From Phyto melanocephala (lineage: Eukaryota; Arthropoda; Insecta; Diptera; Rhinophoridae): 64,000 bases of DNA. Each line of letters starts with the position of its first letter. Positions within the stretch are counted from its first letter, which is position 1. Location of the stretch: NCBI GenBank assembly GCA_941918925.1, contig OW799237.1:56284997-56348996 (forward strand), given 5' to 3'. The notes beneath the pieces were generated by a model. That model was given only the letters and a program-made list of their open reading frames with translations, was not told where the DNA came from and searched no databases. The translations under genes were made by a program, and so were the position numbers. Of this stretch, positions 11,486 through 22,343 are shown one piece after another.

Positions 11486-12289
11486 ATAAAACAAGTAAGA
11501 GCGCTATATTCGGCCGTGCCGAGTCTTATATACCCTTCACAACGTGTAGTCATGCAATAACAGTAGTTTGTGTTACCATTCATTCCATATGAAATACGTA
11601 CATACATATAAAAACATACATATATAAAAACATCCCATTGTAAAATTATAAATTCACGTATGTATGTTAAAAAAACAAAAAAAAAAAAAAAAAAATAAAT
11701 AAAAAATAAAAAAAAAAAAAAAATAAAAAAAATTTCAAAAAATAATTTCAAAAAAATATTACAAAAAAATTTTTATATATGTAATATATATAAAACAAAA
11801 ATAAAAAAAAAATTAAAAAAAAAAATAAAAAAAATAATAATAAAAATATAAATAAAAAAATAAATTAAATAAAAAAAAAATTTAAAAAAAAAATTTTAAA
11901 AAAATTAAAAAAAAATTTTTTTTGGCCCAGCTGGGATTCGATGCCACGTTTTCTCTAACCAGTATACACGTTTGTATGTATGTATGTTGTTGTTGTAATG
12001 TTGTTTTTGCTCATATCTCAGTTGTTTATGTACCGATGTTTCTGTACTACTCCCGAATATTTCTGATATTTTAATACCTCACCCGGGCCCAAGCGATATC
12101 GGGGGGCTTCAAAAAGTTGATTTCAACATACACACGGACAGACGGACAGACTGACAGAGCTTAATCGACTCCCCTATTCATAAGCTTTCAGAAAATATAT
12201 ACTTTATGGGGTCGGAAATGAAAATTGTAGAAATTTCACGCGGAATGACAAACCTATATATAACCTTTTTCACTGTGTGAAGGGTATAA
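11486..12289 (+). repeat. Dispersed repeat A, copy 4, inside hAT element 1
   Basis: A near full-length copy: terminal hairpin, TATATACCCTTCAC, long A-rich core (11660-11920), CAGCTGGGATTCGATGCC block, GTCY microsatellite (12133-12150) and the ttcactgtgtgaagggtata end. It lies upstream of the BED-finger start codon on the other strand, so it inserted after hAT element 1 was in place. Confidence 0.85.
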
Positions 12290-12858
12290 AAAATTATACT
12301 TACAAATTCTGTGACCACTTTTAAAAACAATTTGTACATACGATTATATTTATAAAAATTAACCACGGAAACTACTGTTGGTTTTACGGTTGTTAGAAAA
12401 AACATTTATATACATTTAATTATGTATGTATATAATTAATTCATTTGAAATTTATAAGCACTTATTAAAAATAATTCGAGAAAGTCGTTAAATTTTGCCT
12501 TAAATATTTTTGACCGATGATGTTTGTTTTTCTTTTACATAGTCGTATTTGAGAAAAGTTGTAAATAATTAACAAACCAAAAACGCTAACAAATTAAAAA
12601 CCCTACTTTTTATTCAAATATTCTTTAAATTTACCAAAACAGAAAAGAAATTGAAAATAAAATCAAATATATTTCCTAAAATACTACATATTTTTTATTT
12701 CCCGTTTTCCCGGGAATGAGAGCAAAATTTTCCCGGGAATATTAAGTGGTTCATTCCCGGGAAATCCTGGGCGGGAATTCCCGGTTCCCAAACCCTAATG
12801 GCAGTGCAACATCTTTATAGTATATAGTCTTTGCTTTGGGTTTAGCTATTACACTTAT

Positions 12859-13035
12859 GGTGTAATTACATAAGGTGATAGCGTAAAGGAGAGCAATTTT
12901 TGTCTATATTTTTTATGTATGGAGTTTGACAATTTCCGAAGTTGAAATAATTTTTTTAAGTATGTATTTTGACATTCTCCAGAACACAAAAAAATAGTCA
13001 GCTGGGCTTGCACCGCCACCTTGTATAAGTGTACC
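12859..13035. mobile_element. MITE E copy 2
   Basis: Co-linear with 4369-4544, including cataaggtgatagcgtaaag and the right end caccttgtataagtgtacc. It lies just to the right of hAT element 1. No coding capacity. Confidence 0.75.
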
Positions 13036-13039
13036 CTGA

Positions 13040-13290
13040 TTACACTGTCGAACGCTGACGGCATACTTCATTACACAGAAATTTTTGAAGCGAAAACATG
13101 GCAATGAAGCCAGAATGAAGCGGAAAGTTGTCAATAGTTGCATAGTTTTCTGTTTCACTTAATTTGTCTTTTAATGCATTGTATGCATTAATTTTCAATT
13201 GTTTGTTGTGGTACAGATCTGATTTTATTTGCCACAATTGTGGGAAGCTTTTATATTTCTCAATAAACTCTTTCCAGAAAATAGTATTAG
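13040..13290 (-). pseudogene. MADF-domain-like fragment
   Basis: The minus-strand frame reads FWKEFIEKYKSFPQLWQIKS and continues with an NALKDKLSE stretch, then runs into unrelated sequence (LHSGFIAMFSLQKF). The order of an initial acidic-aromatic helix, a LW core and a following ALKxKL helix is that of the first half of a MADF (Myb/SANT-like) domain. The C-terminal half is missing and no start codon is adjacent. It may be an exon relic of a host gene or part of a TE gene. The domain call is from motif resemblance only. Confidence 0.45.
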
Positions 13291-14208
13291 AGAGACATTA
13301 TTTATTATAATTTAGGTTGTATGTATTACTTATACTAAAAAGTATTATTTTTAAAAGGTATTATATTTACTAATAAAAATCATTATATAAAAAAAGTTTT
13401 TCAAAATAAATAATTAACATATCAAATTTATTTACTAGTTCATCATGACAGATTGCATCAAAAGCATTCTCAGTATCAAGAAAATGACTCCAGTTATTTT
13501 ACGATTACTTTAAGAATAATAATATAGGGTCAGGTGTACCTTAATTTAAATAGGGTAATATACTTCACTGGAAGTGTCATTTTTAGTTTTGGTGTGGTAA
13601 CCATGAAAAAAGGGGTTATTCTTTTTATAGAATTTTTTGCCTTGAAATCACTGAAGTGGTATGTTTTCTACACAGAATATACAGTTTGGTATTTTTTAAA
13701 TCCGAAATAAAAAAAGGACTGCGGTGTTTATTGTCTTATACTGAAAATTAGTTTTGGATTTCGTATGGCAAATATCAGAAAACTTTAATTATACAACAAG
13801 ATATATAAAATGTTAAGTAACTGACAGTTGTGTTCACGTAATCACACCTACATGTGTGAGAATGCGTTTGTGATTATAACTAAATATAATATTACATGTG
13901 CTTCATGCGGTTATTTTGTATAAGCTTGGCAAAATGAAAAAATTTACCAAAAAGCAAAAGAATTCTAAAATTATATTCTTGCTGCAATAAACTGCAAAAG
14001 TGAAAAATCGATCCGTAGATACGTAGAGCGTAGCATAATTTAAAAACCCAATCCAGACAAATGAAAATTAGTTATTTTTTAATAATAAGAATTGACAGTA
14101 AACTGGTAAAAAACGGATATTGCTGCAATTGTAACAACGTTTTTCTTTCTGTTGGTTTTAAAAGATACTGAAAAAGTCTTAGGCAGTTACTGATAGGAAG
14201 GCGGAGCA
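13291..14208 (+). other. Upstream region of the putative Ttd14-like exon
   Basis: No coding region or repeat boundary was recognised. The 200 bases before the start codon are less homopolymeric than the surroundings and could be promoter and 5' leader of the exon at 14209. I could not identify a convincing TATA box or initiator. Confidence 0.3.
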
Positions 14209-14344
14209 ATGGAAAATCACGAAAATTGTAATTCGAATACTGCTGTAGATGGTACTACATCCATAGTGAGTATTCCTCGACAGTTAAAAAAAATTAACAA
14301 TGATCATCATGTAAAACGTGTGTATAAAATTGTGCTCACTGGAG
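14209..14344 (+). CDS. Ttd14: Putative first coding exon of a Ttd14-like P-loop protein
   Basis: A start codon in good context (ggagcaATGG) opens 45 codons: MENHENCNSNTAVDGTTSIV, then a basic linker, then RVYKIVLTGG. The exon ends at GGAG|GTTAGT, a close match to the insect donor consensus. It is followed at once by an in-frame stop, as expected for an intron. Proteins of the Ttd14 family (TRPL translocation defect 14, an AAA/P-loop GTP-binding protein of photoreceptor trafficking) carry a VYK-V/I-LTGGPCGGKTTG segment, so the intron would split the Walker A motif after its GG. The next exon is not in the window on this strand. The assignment rests on about ten residues plus the splice site. 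Another P-loop ATPase is possible. Confidence 0.5.
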
Positions 14345-14731
14345 GTTAGTATTTTTTTTAATATAGTATGAAGCATAAAAAAATTAAACGTAAACTTTTG
14401 ATAATTATGAATATATCTTCAAAATCTGTAACGATAACCGTATATAATATTGACACTTGCCTAATTTGCTTTTCAATGTCAAGGTTGTTTCTCTTTGGTA
14501 TTTGTTTTGTTTGTTTTGATTTTAATCATTATAGGCTTCAACGCAGTCTGTTGTTTGTTTTTCGATTCCTTTTTATAGTAATTTTTTGATGAACGTATTG
14601 TTAACATGTGCATGAGTTTGTTTTACTTCTTATGAATAAAAACAACTAAAGGCATTAAACTCGGCTTTTCTGAATTTTATATACTCTTCACACAGTTTGT
14701 ACGAGTACTATACTGTACATAATTATGTAAA
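14345..14731 (+). other. Start of the putative first intron
   Basis: Begins GTTAGTATTTTTTTTAATATAG. It contains no recognised gene. A degenerate trace of the repeat A start (actcggcttttctgaatttt) is visible at about 14663. Confidence 0.35.
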
Positions 14732-15605
14732 GGGTGGTTAAATTTTAAGGGCCGATGTTAATTTTGAATAAAACAAATTATTTAGGAAATTATTTTCATT
14801 TCTTTATATTATGATAATATTTGTATGGTTCAATTATGTATGGAACAAAATATCGGCTAAATGGCCGCCGCGACCGGCACACCACCATCTGATGGTCCGA
14901 ATTTACAAAGACAATGTTAATGTCACACTATTGTGAAAAACAGCAACGTTTTCCGTTTAACGAACTAAGAAGGCATTCACAGGTGTTTTCACATTTCATA
15001 CAGACCTGTTTTGCTGAAATTCAAATATTTTTCACATTTCTCCCGATTGTGGACGAATTTGAACGAATTTTTACCAAAAAAATCACGAAGTACACGAAGC
15101 ATTTTGATTTGAACGCCTATTTCCATAAGTCTGAATAACATTAACGCGTTGCTCGATTGTATATCTTTCCATGGTTCAAATTGAGATAGTCTGAAATTGA
15201 GAAATGTCAAATGAAATGCAGAAAGAAAACTTTACGTTTAGGTGTAGATCACATATAACATCGGCCCTTATGCAGCTAATACACGGCATTTTTTTTACAT
15301 CTGACTTGTCAAATTTCACACTGCTAAATTTGAACATGCCGTGTGTTACCTTTAAAACATTACTTCTGTAAAAACATGTGTTGAGACATCTGACAAAATT
15401 TCAATTACAGCGCGCTCTATTTTCTTCTGTCAAAACATGTGACATCAGCCGGCGGTAGAAATCTCTGCTGCTGCAAAGCAGTCATCGACGGTTGCTTGTA
15501 AAAGTATAATTTTGACAGACATGTAGATTTACATAAGTCTCACAAATTTTTAAGTCAGATGTAAAAAACATGCCGTGTATAGTAGCCTTTAAAATGTAAC
15601 TACCC
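14732..15605 (-). mobile_element. Mariner/Tc-like deletion derivative 2, interrupted by MITE F
   Basis: Same element as 5056-5650. The minus-strand transposase start is intact here: MERYTIEQRVNVIQTYGNRR opens the N-terminal helix-turn-helix region. At the other end a frame ending GGHLADILFHT survives next to the left TIR. The DNA between, which would hold the catalytic residues, is deleted. MITE F (15271-15585) interrupts the right TIR, which resumes as aaaatgtaactaccc. The short left TIR GGGTGGTTAAATTTTAAGGG is clear. Confidence 0.8.
15271..15585. mobile_element. MITE F copy 2
   Basis: Inserted in the right TIR of the mariner derivative, so its limits are set by the resumption of that TIR. 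The ends gcagctaatacacggcat and tgccgtgtatagtagcc are inverted. It is co-linear with 2945-3255. Confidence 0.8.
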
Positions 15606-15670
15606 AATATATGTATGTATATGTGCATACATAATTATATACATATGTACACACATAATCTATATGGGTC

Positions 15671-15895
15671 ATTTCGCCTCAAGTGTACCAACTTTTGAAA
15701 TCGATGTCTTCCGATCGGGATGAAATTTGCACCAACGCTAGTCCTATTGAATAGTAGCTAAATAATAAGATCGGTCAAGAATTCTCTGAGATATAGGGGG
15801 TCAAAATTTGACATTTTGGCCAAGTAGGTGTTTCTTCTCATCCCTGTAACTTATTACCTATTGCTCTCAGCAAAATTTGTCCCAAATAGTTTAGA
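15671..15895 (+). repeat. Repeat C, left copy (candidate transposon terminus)
   Basis: About 225 bp beginning TGGGTCATTTCGCCTCAAGT. It is matched in inverted orientation by 48345-48567, with only scattered differences and small indels. Both copies have a TATA-flanked outer edge. Between them lie a DFAENY-type transposon gene and all the nested insertions, which suggests that the pair are terminal inverted repeats. An alternative is two independent solo repeats. Confidence 0.7.
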
Positions 15896-16746
15896 TAGCT
15901 ATTTCTTCAATCTTTCAAAAAAAAAAAAACAAATTGAAAAAAAAAATTTTTTTTTAATATATTTTAAAAAATAATTATTGGTTTTCTTTGACCTTTTATA
16001 ATAATATATGTTTAATAGTTTTTTAAGCTTAAGGTTCTTTTAATAATAAAAAATCTTTTTGTTTTGTTTTATATTATTTGATCAATATTTCGCTATTATT
16101 AAAAGGACCTTATTTTAAAAAATAATTTTTTTTTATTTTTTTTTTAATGGGCCCTTTGTTTTGCTCAAAAGAAAGCTTAGGGCTTTTTCTTTAAGAGCTT
16201 TAAGGTTGCTTAGTGGGATGCAAGTGGGATATCTATAAAAAAATATTTTGTCTTAGAAATTTTGAAAATTAAATTTTTTTATTTATTTGTTATGATAAAT
16301 AATATATAATAAAAATATAAGCAACTTAATCGATTTTAATCTTAGTCACATTAGATCCATTTATATTATTACTATTTTTACATCTACCCAGTCTTTCATC
16401 ATTAATTTATCGCTTTAAGTTGCTGTTTTTTTTCTCAATCCTTTCTTGGTGTTACTGGGTTCAGCTGTTGATTTTGCTGGTGGTTTAATTTTTGGGTTTG
16501 GAAAGAATGGCTGCAGTATATTAACTGTACAAAGGTATCATAATCATTAGTCTTTTAATTGAAGGCTGGTATGAATGGTTGGACGAAATATTAACTGTTT
16601 CATAAAAATTTATAATATAATATTATTTTTTAGTCAAAAAGGTGAAGCATAATTTAAAGACGAGAAGACGCTATAAATCTTTATATTTAAGTTATAATAA
16701 TTTTATAGATAAATTTTATTATATTAAAATTTGAACAATTTTTCAA
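15896..16746. other. AT-rich flank of the DFAENY-type gene
   Basis: No clear gene. A 37-codon minus-strand frame at about 16415-16525 (TVNILQPFFPNPKIKPPAKS onward) is proline/lysine-rich and may be a relic of the neighbouring protein's tail. A 15-base match to 31691 (acccagtctttcatc) falls at about 16386. Confidence 0.35.
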
Positions 16747-17371
16747 CTTAAGTCTTCCATTGACAAGTGGTTTAAAGCATGGTATTGAGCGGTGCCATAG
16801 ATTGTTACTACTGAGTCGAATCTGCTCTTCAATGTTTTCAATGCTTCCTCATGATCCTCTTTGCTACTAAAAACTATTTCTGTATCTTTAAAATAATTTT
16901 TTGCCGAATGGAATAAAGCATTTGGATCTAAGATGCGATCTTGATGAAAACACTGAAGGCCAAACTTCGCCGCATTTCTTTTTAGGTTTGCTCCAATACT
17001 GCAACAGTGTCATGTTTCAAATCGTCGGATATGATTGCCATACTTTTGTGTTCTAGTTTTTCGACTTTTTTGCAGTAAACAACTACTGTGAATATAGATG
17101 CTTGGTCGTTTTTGAAGTGAAACGCTTGTATGGCATCCTGAACAACATATTTATAGTTTTCTGCAAAATCAAAAGAAATAACGAATTCACCAGACTTTAA
17201 ATGCATTTAAATAATCTTTGAAGAATGACTATTGCTCTTTAACTAAAAAGTCATGAGTTCTTAAATTTAGCAATCCTCTACACATTTCTTCCACAAAATC
17301 ATCCATATTTCAAATTATTGTTTTTAATGTGCATCTTTCAGTCTGAAGCCAAGATTCAAACTTGATCTCCT
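16747..17371 (-). pseudogene. DFAENY-type TE protein, C-terminal part
   Basis: Continuation of the gene at 31313-32346 across the gypsy-1 insertion. It reads IKFESWLQTERCTLKTII, then MDDFVEEMCRGLLNLRTH, then GEFVISFDFAENYKYVVQDA and SMAIISDDLKHDTVAV. After a break near 16995 it continues ANLKRNAAKFGLQCFHQDRI and ends in ALNHLSMEDLS with a stop. Proteins with a DF(A/S)ENY motif followed by ISD...HDT are common uncharacterised, TE-borne proteins in arthropods and cnidarians and look like DDE-type nucleases; that role is inference. The segment that would hold the last conserved acidic block is missing, and stops occur at two places. Confidence 0.7.
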
Positions 17372-17528
17372 TGTGGTGAATTAAATACACTTGTTTAATT
17401 TAAGCAACATTTTTTAAAAAATATTAATATTTTTTTGTATCAATTCATTCGATAATTTTTCAACTGAAATTGTTCTTATAATATTTTTTTTAAATAAAAT
17501 AATTTTTGCAAAGAAATATAACCCTATA
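17372..17528 (+). repeat. gypsy-1 5' LTR
   Basis: About 157 bp, from TGTGGTGAATT to AACCCTATA, just before the primer site. The 3' counterpart is split (22344 to about 22384, then from about 31192 to 31312). The LTRs differ by roughly one site in ten plus indels, indicating an old insertion. Confidence 0.8.
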
Positions 17529-17530
17529 AT

Positions 17531-17543
17531 TGGTGACCCCGAC
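17531..17543 (+). promoter_or_regulatory. gypsy-1 primer-binding site (tRNA-Trp type)
   Basis: TGGTGACCCCGAC, two bases after the LTR, is complementary to the 3' end of a eukaryotic tRNA-Trp over 13 bases including CCA. Further bases (aacgaac) do not pair. Confidence 0.75.
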
Positions 17544-17551
17544 AACGAACA

Positions 17552-18377
17552 ATGGCTTTATTTCATTCACCATCGGTCGGAGCAGGAGATTCGATTAATC
17601 AAGCTCAAAATAATCAAAACGAACCACTAACAACATCATCCCCAGCAGCAGGATTTGTTCCCAATAATGCATTGTCACATGTCCAAATTGATGCAGCTTC
17701 AACAATCAAGTTTTCTCATTTTTGGCAAAAAACTCAAAAGTATGGTTTTTTCAAGTTGAAACGATATTCGGGTTGCAACGAATCTCATCAGACGAAACAA
17801 ATTTCCGTTATTTAGTTGCTAACATCGATCCAGGTACACTTGATCTTGTCAGTGATTTGTTGGATAATGGTCAAAAAGGAAACAGGTATGAGACATTAAA
17901 ATCAAGAATTATCTCATTATTTTCTGAATTTGATGAACGAAAACTTAAACGACTTTTGAGTGGTCAAGTGTTAGGTGATCAAAAGCCTTCACAATTTTTG
18001 CGCACGATACAAAATTTAGGGCAAGGACAAGTTGGAGAAAAAGTAATCAATTTCCTTGATCAACTGCCTGAAAATGTTCGAGCAATCCTGGCGATAAGTG
18101 AACAGCAAGATGTCAATAAAATAGCAACACAAGCAGACAAAATTATGTAAATGACTCAGCCCGCAACAATTTCCAGTTTGGAATTCAACAATGCACCAGC
18201 AATTTCCTCAAGAATTGATGTTTTAGAAAGATGTTTTAAAAATTTAAGGCAACCAAAAACCCGCAACAACACTCCACACAGACGTAAATCAAGATCAAAG
18301 TCAAGAGAAAATAATTCTAACTAGTGTTGGTACCATAACAGGTTTGGCAACAAAGCAAAAAAATGTGTTAATCCGTG
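17552..18377 (+). pseudogene. gypsy-1 Gag, frameshifted
   Basis: It opens MALFHSPSVGAGDSINQAQN. A frameshift near 17725 moves the reading to VWFFQVETIFGLQRISSDET, the conserved Gag core of CsRn1-type elements, and on to FLRTIQNLGQGQVGEKVINF. Stops occur at 18150 and just before the zinc finger. The finger itself is readable as CWYHNRFGNKAKKCVNPC (18322-18375), the C-H-C-C form that marks this clade instead of the usual CCHC knuckle. Gag would form the cytoplasmic particle. It is not functional here. Confidence 0.8.
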
Positions 18378-19990
18378 TTAGTATCAAAAAAAAACTTGTT
18401 TCGGCATCGGATAGTGCGGCAGCCGATGTCATCACTACAAATTCAAGCTGACTTTTTATTAAAGACCCACTGTCAAAAAGTTTTTTTAATCGATACTGGG
18501 GCTAATATATCTGTTATTTCAAAGGATTATCGAGTTAAAGGTAATAGTTTTACTTTTTCAAACACTCTTTATGCAGCCAATGGCACTCCAATTAAAACGT
18601 TCGGCACTATTGTATTGCAACTTTCCCTTGGCCTCAGAAGAAATTTTTTTTGGTTATTTATAATTGCCGATGTTAATAAATGCATTATTGGTTCTGATTT
18701 TTTAAACCATTTCAATTTATTGCCTGATTTAAAAAATAAAAGATTAGTGGATAAAACTACCCTTTTATTTTCCAATGCACGTTTGACAAATGAACCTACT
18801 CTTGGTATATCTACTATTTTTAAAAATGAGTCGGAATATCTGAAACTTCTAGAAGAATACCCTGAAATTCATAATGCTTCTATGTCATTTAAGGAAAAGA
18901 AAAATAACGTTTTCCATCATATCGAGACTGTTGGTCCTCCTGTTTCAGCAAAAGCTAGACAATTATATAAAAAACGACTTGGTATTGCTAAAAAAGAATT
19001 TCAATTTATGTTGGATCATAACATTATTCTTCCATCTAAAAGCAACTGGTCCAATCCTTTACACATGGTTTCAAAAAAAGATGGTAGTTTTAGACCTTGT
19101 GGTGACTTTAGATTTTTGAACAAAATTACAGTCCCAGACAGATATCCCATCCCATTCATCACAAATTATACAGCCGCACTTCATGGCTGCAAATTTTATT
19201 CAAAATTGGATTTGACTCGTGCATATCATCAAATATCAATGCATCCAGATGATATTTGCAAAACAGCCATAATTACCCCATTTGGTCTTTTTGAATTTCT
19301 TCGTATGCCTTTCGGACTTCGCAATTCGGCACAAAGCTTTCAACGCTTAATGAATGCAACACTACGAGGTTTAAACTTTGTATTTGTTTACATCGATGAT
19401 GTTTTAATTGCATCAAGAACCAAAGAGGAACATCTCGAACATCTCAAAACTGTATTTGCTAGTTTAAGAGATTACGGCTTCATTATCAATCCTGCTAAAT
19501 GTGAATTTGGTGTATCCGAAATTGATTTTCTAGGATTTCGCATAAATGAATTCGGTAGTATGCCAACACCTGCAAAAGTTCAAGCTATTTTGGATTATGA
19601 AAAACCGCAAACTATAATGGACTTGAGAAGATTTGTTTGTATGATTAATTTCTATTGCCGATTTATACTAAACACTGCAAAATTTCAAGCTCCCTTAAAT
19701 GATTACATGAAAGGTGCTAAAAAAAGAACAAACGACTAGTTATTTGGACCAAAGAAGCCGAAGATGCCTTTTCTAAATGTAAAGAAATTATCGCTAATGC
19801 TACGGTTCTTGCTCACCCGATTGAAGATGCTGAGCTAGCATTAAAAGTAGACGCGACTGATTTCGCAGTCGGTACAAATTGAGCAAAAGGTTTCAAAATG
19901 GCAACCTCTTGCTTTCTTTTCAAAAAAACTAAGTCCGACCGAAGCGAAATAAATTACGTACGATCGAGAACTTTTAGCCGCATTTAAATT
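18375..19990 (+). pseudogene. gypsy-1 Pol: protease, reverse transcriptase, start of RNase H
   Basis: The protease active site FLIDTGANISVI lies near residue 38 of the open frame. The reverse transcriptase follows with FRPCGDFRFLNKIT, LDLTRAYHQISM, PFGLRNSAQSFQRLM and the catalytic VYIDDVLIA. The 454-codon frame stops at 19739, after which shifted frames read a tether and early RNase H (LKVDATDFAVG). At about 19990 the RNase H frame (YDRELLAAFKF) is cut by a reverse-oriented LINE. The catalytic RT motif is intact, so decay is mostly by frameshift and insertion. Confidence 0.85.
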
Positions 19991-20950
19991 TTTTATTTTT
20001 TTTTATTTGAAAATAAGTAGTATTTATAATACTTTCTAAAAAATTAAAATTTTTAAATAGTTTTAACCATAATCTCTTATACTCTGAATACAATTTATAA
20101 CTATTATTTATTCTTTACAAAATTTATAACATTTCTTCTAAATAAATATATATTTGTTTCATTTTTAATATCATTTGACATGGAATTATATAATTTCAGT
20201 CCTTTATAAAACAGCGATCTTTGCATATTTTTTGTTTGAGTCCTCTGTAGCCTGAAGTCGTTAACATTTCTTAGGTTGTATGGTTGAACATTTCCTACAT
20301 AGTTTATATGTTCGGTTAGGTACTCGGGTGCATCTCCTTTCTTCATTTTTTGAATAAAGTTTTTAGTATTAATTTCCAGTTTTTGTTTTATATTTACCCA
20401 TTTTAACATATCTAACATTAAATTTATGGACGTAAGGCGATTACATTTTAAAATTGCTCGCATTGCTTTTTTTGTAGTTTTTGTAGTCTTATTATTTGTT
20501 GGTCTGAGCAGCACGTATATAAAATAGTTGATCCGTATTCAAAATGTGGTTTAATGATTGTATTGTATATATTAATTGCTGTTATTATGGACATCTGGTT
20601 TCTTATACGTTTAAAAAAAATTATCTTTTTTCCAATTTTTCTACATATACATATATTCCATATGATCAGTAAATTTTAATTCCTTATCTATAATGAAACC
20701 CAAATATTTCAAGTTATTTACTTTTTCTATTACAATATTGTTTATTTTATATGTTATATCACTATTCATATTTATTTCCATTAACTTCGTTATATTTTCA
20801 TTTAATTTTAATTTATTCATTTTTAGCCAATTATTTATATTATACATATTCTTGTAATATTTTCGTAACATTCTTCTTTTGTTTCTGCTTCCGTGAATAT
20901 GAGTGTATCATCGGCATATTAAATAATTTCGCATCCTGCTAGAACCTTTT
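19991..20950 (-). mobile_element. Jockey-like LINE fragment J1 inside gypsy-1
   Basis: The minus-strand RT C-terminal half starts just upstream of YADDTLIFTEAET (one in-frame stop before it). It continues through NNWLKMNKLKLNENITKLME and NNLKYLGFIIDKELKFTDH, and ends RRNVINFVKNK. The left end on the plus strand is T-rich (the A-rich 3' tail of the LINE). This is a typical 5'-truncated insertion. Related fragments occur at 50657-51030, 53245-53980 and 54906-62258. Confidence 0.85.
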
Positions 20951-22330
20951 CGAGATCTGTCAAACATTTTCGGTATATGCTTGAAGGTCGAAACTTTACT
21001 CTATACACCGATCAAAATCCAACTGAAGCATCACCACGACAATACCGTCATCTTGATTTTATTGGACAGTTTACTACAAAAATCATACACATATCCGGTG
21101 AAAACAATATTGTCGCTGACGCTCTATCAAGAATAGGAAAAATTGATGCTATTGACTACGTAAACCTAGCAAAAGCACAAAACTCTGATGAAGAACTTAA
21201 AAATATGTTATCTTCTGTTTCTGGTCTCAAATTGCAACAAATAGTAATTCCTGGCGCCAATATTAAAATATATTGTGATGTTTCTCAAGGCAAAGCAAGG
21301 CCTTATCTCCCAAAGAATTTCAGAAAGGCTGCATTTGATTTACTACACAATCTTTCTCACCCTGGATCCCGAATTTCAAGAAAACTTATTGCTGTTCGTT
21401 TTATTTGGCCTTCTATGAATAAAGACTTTGTCAGATGTGTCAAAAATATAAAGTCACACGTCACACAAATTCAGCATTTGTTCAATTTCAAATAACCTCA
21501 AGTCGTTTTACAGTAGTGCATATTGACAAAGTTGGTCCTTTGCCGCCTTCGGAAAAATACAATTATATTTTTACAATGATTGATCGGTTTTCAAAATGGC
21601 CTGAGGCGATTCCGTTACAAGATACTACATCAGAAACAATATGCAAAGCTCTTTATGAATGTTGGGTCGCTCGATACGGATACCCTAATAAAATAATTTG
21701 TGATCGAGGACGTCAATTTACGTCAAACCTATTCCATGACTTTTGTAAATTCACAGGAGCGAAATGTCAGCATACAACATCATTTCATTCTCAAGCTAAT
21801 AGAATCATAGAACGTTTCCATCGTACTCTAAAAAACGCAATTGCTTGTCAAAATAATATTCAATGGACAAAAGTTTTACCCTTCGTTTTGCTTGGTATTC
21901 GAGCTTCATACAAAGAAGATATAAAAGCTTCAGCTGCAGAAATGTTATATGGTGAATCCACCAAAAAAATTTGAGAACTGCAATAACTTTTTGTACAATT
22001 TAAAACGAATTGTTGGAAATTTTAAACCTCAAAAGGCTTCTAGTCATTATAATCAAAAACCATTTATAAACAAAGCTTTACCAACTGTAGAATATGTTTG
22101 GTTAAGAAATGATGCAAGCCATCCTTCATTATCATGCAAGTATAGAGGACCATTTAAAGTAATTAATAGAAGAAAAAAAAATTTTATAATACTTTTAACA
22201 ACAAAGAACATAATGTTACTATCGATCGTTTAAAACCAGCTTATGTGGTGAATCAAAACGTCAACAACATTGAATTAATCTCAACACCATGAATACAAAA
22301 TAATTCCATTAGAAAAGTATCGCTCTCGCT
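20951..22330 (+). pseudogene. gypsy-1 Pol: RNase H end and integrase
   Basis: The frame resumes exactly where the LINE cut it (KHFRYMLEGRNFTLYTDQNP) and continues through the RNase H tail (ADALSRIGK). The integrase zinc-binding region contains HNLSHPGSR, and its cysteines (MCQKYK) fall after a frameshift near 21432. The catalytic core has VHIDKVGPL, ICDRGRQFTS and IIERFHR, with 35 residues between the last D and the E. The usual SQANG motif reads SQANR. A final frame (21949-22233) is the C-terminal chromatin/DNA-binding region. Inactive. Confidence 0.85.
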
Positions 22331-22343
22331 AGAAAGGGGGTAG
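22331..22343 (+). promoter_or_regulatory. gypsy-1 polypurine tract
   Basis: AGAAAGGGGGTAG immediately precedes the 3' LTR start TGTGGTT at 22344, the expected position for plus-strand priming. Confidence 0.75.

Larger units (their letters stand above)
10697..12797 (-). mobile_element. hAT element 1, deletion derivative with BED finger
   Basis: The 8-bp target duplication ATGGCAGT (10689-10696 and 12798-12805) is perfect. Termini are TAGGGTTTGGAA-like, with strongly GC-rich subterminal tttcccgggaatt motifs repeated on both sides. The minus strand carries the start of a hAT transposase. A complete repeat A copy (11486-12289) sits in the 5' region of the transposase gene. The 8-bp duplication and BED-type finger place it in the hAT superfamily. 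Confidence 0.9.

Noticed and set aside
11660..11930. Long A-rich tract as a retrotransposon poly(A) tail
   Set aside because: It is the internal A/T core of repeat A, found in the same relative position in the other copies.
18874..19119. 81-codon frame overlapping gypsy-1 Pol
   Set aside because: Shadow of the RT frame; no motif of its own.
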